The notes below the pieces were generated by a model that was not told the DNA's origin, did not search any database, and saw nothing but the letters and a program-made list of their open reading frames with translations. A program made the position numbers and the translations under genes. From Lentisphaeria bacterium (GTDB taxonomy: Bacteria > Verrucomicrobiota > Lentisphaeria > Oligosphaerales > Oligosphaeraceae), in contig JAEEXV010000069.1 of the NCBI GenBank assembly GCA_016287975.1, forward strand, positions 1 through 6,620: 6,620 nt of DNA, written 5' to 3'. Each line of letters starts with the position of its first letter. Position 1 is the first letter of the stretch. Of the stretch, positions 1-5,210 are shown one piece after another.

Positions 1-783
1 CTGGTCGCCGAGCCCTCCTACGGCAACGCGGGCTCGCTGGCGCCGGTGCTGGCGGTGCTGGTGGGCATCAGGTGCCTGCCGCGCTGGCTCTTCCAGGCGG
101 GGCTGGCGCTGACGGCGGGCACGCTCGTCTACGGCTACTACCTGCTCTACCAGGCGCGCACCGCGCCGCCCCCCCCCGCCGAGGCGCGGGCGGCATCGGA
201 GGCGCCCGCGGCGGCGCAGGCCGTGCTGCGGGGCTACCATCTGCGGCGCATCCGCTCGTTCCTGGAGCCATACGGGGGCTGGAACGAGCGCCAGTCGCTG
301 CTGGCGATCTCCGGCGGCGGCCTGTGGGGGAAGGGCTATCTGGAGGGCACGATGAAGAACCTCGGCTTCCTGCCGCGCACCGTCGCGCCGACCGACTTCA
401 TCTTCGCGGTCATCGCGGAGGAGGGCGGGCTGCTGCGCGGCGTGCTGCCAGTCCTGTTGTTGTACTTCACGCTGCTCTCCGTGCTGCTGCACTGGGGGGC
501 GCACGCCGAGCGCCGCCTCGACCTCATGCTGCTGTCGGGGGGCGCGACCCTGCTGGCGATGCATGTCTTCATCGGGGTCGGCATGACCATCCGCCTCATC
601 CCCGTCATCGGACTGCCGCTGCCGCTGCTCTCGTACGGTGGCTCCTTCACCGTCGCCGTCTCGACCCTGCTGGGCGTGCTCTATGGCTGCAACCGGAACA
701 CGGGCGCCGCCGCCTCGGAGGAGGAGGGCCGCCCGCGTACAGTGCAATTCGGATCCCTGTTTCGGCTGCGGATATTTCGGTGA
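1..783 (+). CDS. rodA: RodA-type SEDS peptidoglycan glycosyltransferase, C-terminal part (5' end outside window)
   Basis: SEDS proteins polymerise lipid II into glycan strands in the cytoplasmic membrane; RodA works with a class B penicillin-binding protein in cell elongation. The frame is open from base 1, so the N-terminal membrane helices lie outside the window. Visible in the 260-residue fragment: an EPSYGNAG stretch at residues 4-11, where RodA/FtsW usually read (Q/E)PDxGTA; a Pro/Ala-rich insert at about residues 55-73; GGGLWGKGYLEGT at about 105-117; and PTDFIFAVIAEEGG at about 130-143. The Asp of TDFIF (nt 394-396) matches the catalytic Asp262 of E. coli RodA. Then come hydrophobic helices and the C-terminal signature PLPLLSYGGS. 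FtsW is the alternative, but the TDFIFAV loop and the short C-tail favour RodA. The last 20 or so residues, after YGCNRN, show no conservation I recognise and may have been altered by the adjoining insertion. Confidence 0.87.
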   Translation: MVAEPSYGNAGSLAPVLAVLVGIRCLPRWLFQAGLALTAGTLVYGYYLLYQARTAPPPPAEARAASEAPAAAQAVLRGYHLRRIRSFLEPYGGWNERQSLLAISGGGLWGKGYLEGTMKNLGFLPRTVAPTDFIFAVIAEEGGLLRGVLPVLLLYFTLLSVLLHWGAHAERRLDLMLLSGGATLLAMHVFIGVGMTIRLIPVIGLPLPLLSYGGSFTVAVSTLLGVLYGCNRNTGAAASEEEGRPRTVQFGSLFRLRIFR

Positions 784-926
784 TTCTATGTTCCCCAAGA
801 GGGTCGGTAAAACCGCCATTTCGGGAAGCAAGGCGACTTTGTGGAATCTGGCAATGCGCGGCCACCGTGGAGAAACGCGGCATTCCCGCTCGGGGAAGCC
901 CCCCGCAAGGGGGCGTCGGAGCATAG

Positions 927-969
927 CCAGGGGTGGAGCGAGCCGCGAAGCGGCGAGCGGAACCCCTGG
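927..969. repeat. Two-tier palindromic element
   Basis: The outer arms CCAGGGGT (927-934) and ACCCCTGG (962-969) are exact reverse complements. Between them the inner arms GCCGC (942-946) and GCGGC (950-954) enclose a GAA loop. The two tiers are separated by the purine-rich GGAGCGA and GAGCGGA. A smaller hairpin with GCCCCC/GGGGGC arms lies just upstream at 898-914. The form is that of a REP/BIME-like or MITE-like intergenic repeat. No T-tract follows, so it is not a classical terminator. Confidence 0.6.
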
Positions 970-998
970 AAGGGTGAGGTGCCGAAGACAGGCTGGCG

Positions 999-1023
999 CC
1001 CGGAAAGGGATGCCATTTCCGGG
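999..1023. repeat. Inverted repeat, 8-bp arms
   Basis: CCCGGAAA at 999-1006 is the exact reverse complement of TTTCCGGG at 1016-1023, with a 9-nt loop. A G-rich run follows directly. It belongs to the same palindrome cluster as the element ending at 969. Its function is unknown. Confidence 0.5.
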
Positions 1024-1130
1024 GGCGGGGGCGGAGGGAGGGCGGAAGCCCGACCGCAGCCTCCGTCCCCGACAACGACAGCCATGACAGGGCCGAGGAC
1101 GGCCCCATCGCACGCATCTCCACCGACCCC

Positions 1131-1469
1131 GTGCTGCTCGCCTCCGTCCTCTACGCCGCCGTCAAACCGCAGGCCGACGCCCTCGGCGTCTCCGCCGACG
1201 ACTTCCAGCACGCCATCTGCGGCGATGTCATTCCCGCCGCCTCCGATGCCATCCTCTCCTCCCTCGCCGTTTTTTTCCCCGGCGCGCAGAGCCGCCTGCT
1301 GAAAAAGGTTCTGCAGCTGACCGCCGAAGCCCGCAGGCATGCCGAGACGGAGGCCGACCGGATGCTCGCCAGCCCCGAACTGGAGGAATCCATCAGCCGC
1401 GCCCTCTCCACCCCCTTGAACTCGCCGACCGCCTCGCCGGCGTCATCGGCATCGACCCCGGCCCCCTGA
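1131..1469 (+). CDS. Phage tail assembly chaperone-like protein (first frame), N-terminus probably truncated
   Basis: The frame encodes 112 residues from GTG 1131 and has no earlier ATG or GTG back to its upstream stop near 926. Family-like sequence already seems to start before this codon, with (I)ARISTDP at about 1107-1130, so the true N-terminus appears lost or the gene is a fragment. Visible features: VKPQADALGVSADDF at about residues 11-25, a DVIPAASDAILSSLAVFFP segment, then a charged helical region (RLLKKVLQLTAEARRHAE) and a low-complexity Ser/Pro/Ala tail ending in STPAP. I recall this architecture from small proteins just upstream of tape measure genes in PVC-group prophages, a position equivalent to lambda gpG. 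The tape measure fragment lies downstream here too. The final 55 nt overlap the next frame. The chaperone role rests on position and resemblance, not on a proven domain hit. Confidence 0.55.
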   Translation: MLLASVLYAAVKPQADALGVSADDFQHAICGDVIPAASDAILSSLAVFFPGAQSRLLKKVLQLTAEARRHAETEADRMLASPELEESISRALSTPLNSPTASPASSASTPAP

Positions 1470-1714
1470 CCCTCCGCCGCCTACTGGACATGGCCCGCGC
1501 CCGCCAGGAGGCTGAATGGGACCGCACCGCAGCCATCCTCGCCACCATCGTCAACATAAACCGCGACCCCAGGAAGTCCCGCCCTGTCTCCACCCGCGAA
1601 CTCAACCCCTACCGCGACGGCACCGCGCACGTCTCCGAAGATGCCATCACCGTCTCCCGCGACGAGGCCGTCCAGCTCTTCCGCCAGATGGCCGCCAGCG
1701 CCAAACGGCGTTAG
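1415..1714 (+). CDS. Second tail-chaperone frame (GT-like extension), -1 relative to the upstream frame, no own start codon
   Basis: Read in the -1 frame relative to the preceding gene, the sequence gives LELADRLAGVIGIDPGPL, then LTLRRLLDMARARQEAEWD, a helical AAILATIVNINRDPRKSRP segment, ELNPYRDG and a basic end. I recall proteins with (L)GIDPxPxTLRxLxxMAxxR and (N)xxRDPxK motifs paired with the upstream family in PVC-group prophages. In this frame there is no ATG, GTG or TTG from about 1322 until ATG 1490, and that ATG lies inside the conserved part. Translation therefore most likely enters by a ribosomal -1 shift from the upstream frame, as in lambda G/GT, or the gene was broken by an indel in the C-run at 1411-1415. 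Its TAG stop (1712-1714) overlaps the stop of the opposite-strand gene. Confidence 0.5.
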   Translation, partial: LELADRLAGVIGIDPGPLTLRRLLDMARARQEAEWDRTAAILATIVNINRDPRKSRPVSTRELNPYRDGTAHVSEDAITVSRDEAVQLFRQMAASAKRR

Positions 1715-2133
1715 AATGCCTCGCAAGAATCACCACTGTCAGAACGGGTTTCACTGTCGAGTTTAGGGTCCCAACCACAGACTTTTGTCAAATACCAGCG
1801 ACGGGGAGCAACGTTTGCCGTCAGGCAGTGGTCTTTCAGAATCACCACCTTGTGCAGTGCCCTTTCATCCAGTGGGCGGAACAGCTTTGGCCAGCACAGT
1901 TCAGGATAGACAATCCCTGTCTTAGAATCGCGAATGTAAAACTGATGGGAGGATATTATATGCAACTCAAAACGCCCCGCGTCGTTGTCTTCGATCGGAT
2001 GTTTGGTCTCTTCTTTATCGCAACGTGACTTCTGTATCGCAGGGACGATAACCATTACATAGAATAAAGCCAACGGCATCCCCAAAATCACCAGTAAGAA
2101 GAGTAAGACGAGGACTCCGCCAATGATTTTCAT
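1711..2133 (-). CDS. Small single-pass membrane protein of unknown function, AT-rich cargo gene
   Basis: I do not recognise this protein. It has 140 residues starting at ATG 2133-2131; a GTG at 2145 would add four residues but overlaps the Shine-Dalgarno sequence. Residues 3-31 form one strongly hydrophobic segment (GVLVLLFLLVILG then LALFYVMVIV), which is a membrane anchor or uncleaved signal; there is no lipobox. It is followed by a basic/acidic linker and a soluble domain of about 100 residues with Cys at 38, 80, 103, 119 and 137, HIISSHQFYIRDS and RRWYLTKVCGWDP. Codon use and base composition are clearly AT-richer than the flanking genes. It lies antisense between a tail-chaperone frame and the tape measure start, the usual place and form of a phage moron. 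Its TAA stop overlaps the convergent gene's stop by three bases. The clean open frame and strong RBS argue that it is a real gene. Confidence 0.72.
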   Translation of the reverse strand: MKIIGGVLVLLFLLVILGMPLALFYVMVIVPAIQKSRCDKEETKHPIEDNDAGRFELHIISSHQFYIRDSKTGIVYPELCWPKLFRPLDERALHKVVILKDHCLTANVAPRRWYLTKVCGWDPKLDSETRSDSGDSCEAF

Positions 2134-2144
2134 ACAATTAACCA

Positions 2145-2152
2145 CCTCCTTA
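2145..2152 (-). promoter_or_regulatory. Strong Shine-Dalgarno of the antisense membrane-protein gene
   Basis: On the minus strand, TAAGGAGG (2152-2145) lies 11 nt before ATG 2133. It decides the start, because the in-frame GTG at 2145 overlaps it. It is among the best Shine-Dalgarno matches in the window and supports the ORF being expressed. I could not find a convincing promoter at a proper distance upstream. Confidence 0.75.
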
Positions 2153-2187
2153 GTTTAATATAACCTTTCTTTCAGTTTTTTCCATAG

Positions 2188-2748
2188 ATGAGCATAACCA
2201 CCATCAATGCAGGGCAGGCAGTCATCCGAATTGTAGGAAATAACGACGACTTGAAAAAGGCGTTGGACAATTCCAATGGATGGCTCCAAAAATTCACGGC
2301 CTACGCCACCCAACTTGGCGCACGCCTCCAGGCGGCAGGCCAGATGATGCTGGCCCCGTTCCAGCAGGCGGCGGAGGTCTTCCAGACCTTCGAGCGCCAG
2401 ATGCTGCGCGTCTCGGCGGTGACCTCCGCCTCCGTCAGAGAGACCGAACGGCTGATCGCCCAGGCGCAGAAACTGGGCGCGACGACCTCCTTCACCGCCG
2501 CGCAGGTGGCCGAGGGGATGGCGGGCCTCGGAATGATGGGCTTCAGCACCGAAGAAATCAGCCAGGCCACCCCCGTCATCATGGACCTCTCGAAGGCCAC
2601 CGGCACCGACCTGGGCACCGCCGCCCAGATCGCCGCCAACCAGCTGCGCGTCTTCGGGATGCGGGCGCAGGACACGAGGCAGGCCGCCGACCTCCTCGCC
2701 GCCACCGCCAACGGCAGCGCCCAGACCCTCACCGACCTCGGCGAGGCG
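2188..2748 (+). pseudogene. Phage tail tape measure protein, N-terminal 187 residues only
   Basis: Tape measure proteins set tail length and help DNA entry; they usually exceed 600-700 residues. Residues 1-187 show the usual start: a short beta-like opening (ITTINAGQAVIRIVGNNDD), a helical region, then the TP901-type core with FERQMLRVSAVT at about 70-81, LGATTSFTAAQVAEGMAGL, MGFSTEEISQATP, MDLSKATGTDLGTAAQIAA, NQLRVFGM and ATANGSAQTLTDLGEA. After GEA (ending at 2748) the family sequence stops. The same frame continues to a stop at 3063, but reads out of phase through an ATPase fragment. ATG 2188 follows an in-frame TAG (2185-2187), so no earlier start exists, and no Shine-Dalgarno is visible. 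The family call is confident; function is surely lost. Confidence 0.9.
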
Positions 2749-2756
2749 CCGCATCG

Positions 2757-3191
2757 GGACTGCCGTTCTCCAAGGCGCTGGATGACTATCTGCGCTATGG
2801 CGGGCTTCCATATATTCTCTCATGCGGATTCCGCCAGTTGGAGCGCAACCACCTTATGGAGAACCTCATTTACAATGAGCTTCGCAAATGGGGGTTCGCT
2901 GTCGATGTCGGGAGCGTTTACGCAACAGGCGGCGACGGCCATTCACGGCAGATGCTTGAAGTCGATTTCGTGGCCAACCAGGGGCATCGCCGCTACTATA
3001 TCCAGTCCGCCTGCCAGATTCCAGATGACGAGAGGCGCGAACAGGAGATGCGCCCATTGCTGAAAATCAACGACGCATTCCGAAAAGTCGTCGTGACCTT
3101 CGATGGAATGCCTCCATACCACAACGAGGACGGCATCCTCGTCCTGCGTCTTGAGGATTTCCTGACGGGCCAGGAATCCCTGGATATTTGA
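2757..3191 (+). pseudogene. C-terminal fragment of a DUF4143-type AAA ATPase, internally deleted
   Basis: In the third forward frame, residues from GLPFSKALDDYLRYGGLPY onward match the start of the DUF4143 region of the large family of predicted AAA+ ATPases common in anaerobes and gut bacteria. The text then jumps to GFRQLERNHLMENLIYNEL, KWGFAVDVG, MLEVDFVANQG, RYYIQSAC, RREQEMRPLLKINDAFRKVV and NEDGILVLRLEDFL, the usual C-terminal nuclease-like part. From memory of full-length members, about 100 residues normally separate RYGGLPYIL from GFRQLE, so an in-frame internal segment appears missing at about nt 2815. The N-terminal P-loop domain (Walker A and B) is absent. The fragment is fused out of frame to the tape measure fragment and has no start signal. 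It ends in QESLDI and a TGA. The family is clear; the fragment cannot be a working ATPase. Confidence 0.85.
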
Positions 3192-3243
3192 CCACATCCT
3201 GCGCTGAACACTTTTGCGCATGGCGATTTGTCGCCTGCCGCCA

Positions 3244-3272
3244 CTGGCAAAACGGGGGAATGGCATTATAGT
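3244..3272 (+). promoter_or_regulatory. Sigma-70-type promoter for rpsB-tsf
   Basis: A -35-like CTGGCA (3244-3249, 4 of 6 matches to TTGACA) is separated by 17 nt from a -10-like TATAGT (3267-3272, 5 of 6 matches to TATAAT). Transcription would begin near 3279, giving a leader of about 120 nt before rpsB. It is the best promoter-like pair in the 206-nt gap between the ATPase fragment and rpsB. Confidence 0.6.
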
Positions 3273-3278
3273 ACGCGC

Positions 3279-3397
3279 CAATCCTTTTGCGCCGTGTGGC
3301 GCGAGGGTACACAAGGCACACCAGTCGGGGTTTCGCGAGGCCGTCCAAACGCCTGGGCGACGGAAAAGCCCCGAGCAAAGACAAGGAGGAATCCACC
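3279..3397 (+). promoter_or_regulatory. Structured rpsB 5' leader, candidate S2 autoregulatory element
   Basis: The predicted leader can fold locally. One hairpin has GCGCC (3289-3293) and GGCGC (3298-3302) around GTGT. A nested stem has TCGGGG (3325-3330) with CCCCGA (3369-3374), enclosing CCGTC (3341-3345) with GACGG (3359-3363). The nested stem ends only 9 nt before the Shine-Dalgarno AAGGAGGA (3383-3390), so folding or protein binding could affect initiation. In E. coli, S2 represses rpsB-tsf through the rpsB leader. A similar role here is inferred, and I do not recognise a known motif. Confidence 0.4.
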
Positions 3398-4171
3398 GTG
3401 GCGAAGACTACCATCACCGATCTTCTCGAAGCAGGCGTCCATTTCGGGCACCAGACCCGTCGCTGGAACCCCAAGATGAAGAAATACATCTACGGGACCC
3501 GCAGCGGCATCACCATTTTCGACCTGGGCAAGACGATGAAGCTGCTTGCCGCGGCCTGCGATTTCCTGACCAAGACAGTGGCCGAGGGCGGCCAGATCCT
3601 CTTTGTCGGCGCGAAGCGTCAGGCTCAGGAGTGCGTGAAGGCGGCGGCCGAGGCGACCGGCATGCCGTATATGTGCGACCGCTGGCTGGGCGGCACGCTG
3701 ACCAACCAGAAGGTGGTCCAGACCCGCGTCAATTTCATGAAGAAACTGATGCAGCAGGAAGAGGACGGCACCTTCGACCGCATCCCGAAAAAGGAGGCGG
3801 CGGGCCTGCGCAAGGAGCTGGCGAAGCTCCGCACCACGCTGGGCGGCATTGTCAACATGCCGAAGAATCCCGCGGCGGTCGTGATCATCGACGTGGACCA
3901 CGAGCACATCGCCGTGAACGAGGCCGTGAAACTGGGCATTCCGATCGTGGCGCTGGTGGACTCCAACTGCAACCCCGACCCGATCGAGTATGTGATCCCT
4001 GGCAATGACGACGCGCTGCGCTCGATCAAGGTCATCATGGACGCCATCCAGGGCGCGATCGAGGAAGGCAATGCCTACCTCTCCAAGAAGCGCACCCAGG
4101 CCCGCGAGGAGGCGGCCGCGGCGTCCGCGGCCGCCGAGAAGGCGGAGGGCGAGGCCGAGGCGAAGGAGTAG
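3398..4171 (+). CDS. rpsB: Small ribosomal subunit protein uS2 (S2)
   Basis: S2 binds late to the 30S subunit near the head-body neck and helps recruit S1. The 257-residue protein starts at GTG 3398, chosen because a perfect AAGGAGGA lies 7 nt upstream and the N-terminus then aligns with the family (MAKTTITDLLEAG). An upstream extension of the frame to 3287 lacks such a site. Visible signatures: GVHFGHQTRRWNPKM (13-27), YIYGTRSGITIFDLGKT, FVGAKRQAQ, RWLGGTLTNQ, the coiled-coil region with KKLMQQEEDGTFDRIPKKE, IIDVDHEHIAVNEAVKLGIP and VDSNCNPDPIEYVIPGNDDA. The C-terminus ends in an Ala/Glu-rich tail (about residues 237-257), common in GC-rich bacteria. Length is close to the usual 230-260. It is first in an operon with tsf, the order found in most bacteria. 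Confidence 0.98.
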   Translation: MAKTTITDLLEAGVHFGHQTRRWNPKMKKYIYGTRSGITIFDLGKTMKLLAAACDFLTKTVAEGGQILFVGAKRQAQECVKAAAEATGMPYMCDRWLGGTLTNQKVVQTRVNFMKKLMQQEEDGTFDRIPKKEAAGLRKELAKLRTTLGGIVNMPKNPAAVVIIDVDHEHIAVNEAVKLGIPIVALVDSNCNPDPIEYVIPGNDDALRSIKVIMDAIQGAIEEGNAYLSKKRTQAREEAAAASAAAEKAEGEAEAKE

Positions 4172-4192
4172 TCGGCGCCGCTTTCGGAACTG

Positions 4193-4224
4193 CGCGCCGC
4201 GTCGGCCGTCTGCCGTGCGGCGCG
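4193..4224 (+). promoter_or_regulatory. Intercistronic hairpin between rpsB and tsf
   Basis: CGCGCCGC (4193-4200) is the exact reverse complement of GCGGCGCG (4217-4224). Inside it, CGGC (4203-4206) pairs with GCCG (4212-4215) around a 5-nt loop. Only ATGGATTTTC follows, so it lacks a proper T-tract. It may be a partial attenuator or an mRNA processing or stabilising structure tuning S2 versus EF-Ts output. A TAGAAT at 4239-4244 could be a -10 for an internal promoter, but it has no good -35 partner. Confidence 0.45.
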
Positions 4225-4275
4225 ATGGATTTTCAATGTAGAATCAACCCGCTTAACGAAGGGAAGGAATTGACC

Positions 4276-5091
4276 ATGGCGATTACCGCGAAGGAAGTGA
4301 ATGAACTGCGCCAGAAGACTGGTTGCGGCATGATGGAGTGCAAGAAGGCGCTGACCGCGTGCAACGGCGATGTCGAGGGCGCGCTGGAGTGGCTGCGGAA
4401 GGCAGGCATCGCGAAGGCCGCGAAGCGTGCCGAGCGCAGCGCGAACCAGGGCAAGTGGGCGGTTGCCACGGACGGCAAGGCCTACGCGCTGGTCGAGGTG
4501 CTCTGCGAGACGGACTTTGTCGCGAAGACGGCGGAGTTCAAGGCGTTTGCGCAGCAGGCGGCGGACACGGCGCTGACCTACGACGGCGTGGACGGCGATG
4601 TCTCCGAGAAGGTGCAGGCGGATCTGGATGCGGCGACCAAGGCGCTGATCGGGAAGATCGGCGAGAACATGCGCATCCGCCGTGCGTGGCGCTGGATTGC
4701 GAAAGAGGGGAACAAGATCGGCTACTATCTGCACACGGCGCAGCCGTTTGCGGCGATGGTGGAGGTCTCTGGCGAGTGCGACGACGCGCTCTTGAACAAC
4801 ATTTCGCTGCATGTGACGGCGAGCGCCCCGCAGTACATCACCAGCAAGGACATTCCCGAGTCGGTGATCGCGAAGGAGCGCGAGATCGCGGCGGCGGATC
4901 CGAAGCTGCAGGGCAAGCCCGCGAACATCCTGGAGGGGATTCTGCAGGGCAAGCTCGCGAAGATGTACAAAGAGGTGTGCCTGATGGACATGCCCTGGAT
5001 CGACGACGACAAGACCACGCTGGCCAAGGTCGCCCCGAAACTGACGGTGGTGCGCTTCATCCGCGCGCTGGTCGGCGAGGAAGTCAAATAG
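4276..5091 (+). CDS. tsf: Translation elongation factor Ts
   Basis: EF-Ts is the guanine nucleotide exchange factor that releases GDP from EF-Tu. The 271-residue protein starts at ATG 4276, with AAGGA (4264-4268) 7 nt upstream; the same frame is open from 4225 but that part has no family similarity. Visible: the N-terminal UBA-like module with VNELRQKTGCGMMECKKAL (8-26) and GDVEGALEWLRKAG, the linker ERSANQGK, and the exchange loop CETDFVAKTAEF. Asp80 and Phe81 fall at the same numbers as the E. coli residues that invade EF-Tu. Also seen are KIGENMRIRRAWRW, GYYLHTAQPFAAMVEVSGE, LHVTASAPQYI and the C-terminal KVAPKLTVVRFIRALVGEE. Length matches the usual form with two core subdomains. It follows rpsB by 104 nt in the same operon. 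pyrH and frr, common next genes, are absent here. Confidence 0.98.
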   Translation: MAITAKEVNELRQKTGCGMMECKKALTACNGDVEGALEWLRKAGIAKAAKRAERSANQGKWAVATDGKAYALVEVLCETDFVAKTAEFKAFAQQAADTALTYDGVDGDVSEKVQADLDAATKALIGKIGENMRIRRAWRWIAKEGNKIGYYLHTAQPFAAMVEVSGECDDALLNNISLHVTASAPQYITSKDIPESVIAKEREIAAADPKLQGKPANILEGILQGKLAKMYKEVCLMDMPWIDDDKTTLAKVAPKLTVVRFIRALVGEEVK

Positions 5092-5139
5092 CCTCTGAAC
5101 CGATGCAAACTCTCGGCGGAAAGCGTTGAGAGCAGGCCT

Positions 5140-5182
5140 GCCCTGTCCGGAATGCAATGCCGGGCAGGGCTTTGTTGTTTTT
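5140..5182 (+). terminator. Rho-independent terminator (or attenuator) after tsf, before purD
   Basis: GCCCTGTCCGG (5140-5150) pairs along all 11 positions with CCGGGCAGGGC (5160-5170), using one G-U wobble, around a 9-nt loop. TTTGTTGTTTTT (5171-5182) follows at once. The GC-rich stem plus T-rich tail is the classical intrinsic terminator form, though the T-run is broken by two G residues, so read-through is plausible. It ends the rpsB-tsf unit. The purD Shine-Dalgarno begins only 11 nt later. Confidence 0.8.
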
Positions 5183-5210
5183 GGTGCAGGAAAGAAGGAG
5201 CCGAAAGACG

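Larger units (their letters stand above)
784..1103. other. Gene-free, palindrome-rich spacer between rodA and the phage remnant
   Basis: No reading frame here has recognisable protein character. The open frames give Arg-, Pro- and Gly-rich translations typical of GC-rich non-coding DNA. The stretch contains at least three strong inverted repeats: 898-914 (GCCCCC and GGGGGC around a 5-nt loop), 927-969 and 999-1023. They are followed by a purine-rich GGGGGCGGGGGCGGAGGGAG run from about 1021 to 1040. It looks like an intergenic repeat element rather than a gene. I recall similar hairpin-rich spacers in PVC-group genomes, but no search was possible. Confidence 0.6.

Noticed and set aside
72..926. 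284-residue + frame overlapping the rodA-like gene
   Set aside because: Arg/Gly/Ala-rich out-of-phase translation; the rodA frame carries all conserved SEDS motifs.
2157..2162. TATATT on the minus strand as a -10 for the antisense membrane-protein gene
   Set aside because: A start 6-7 nt downstream would fall inside the Shine-Dalgarno sequence, and no -35 partner was found.
2188..3063. A single 291-residue protein joining tape measure and its C-terminal extension
   Set aside because: After 2748 this frame reads out of phase through ATPase sequence, and the extension has no family character.
770..3189. GGATATTT at 770-777 and 3182-3189 as possible prophage attachment repeats
   Set aside because: Only 8 bp match, too short for a convincing att core, and the second copy lies in the coding end of the ATPase fragment. 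No integrase or tRNA is nearby.
4075..5157. 360-residue minus-strand open frame opposite tsf
   Set aside because: Shadow of the GC-rich tsf codons; the composition is Arg/Leu/His-rich and no family pattern is visible.
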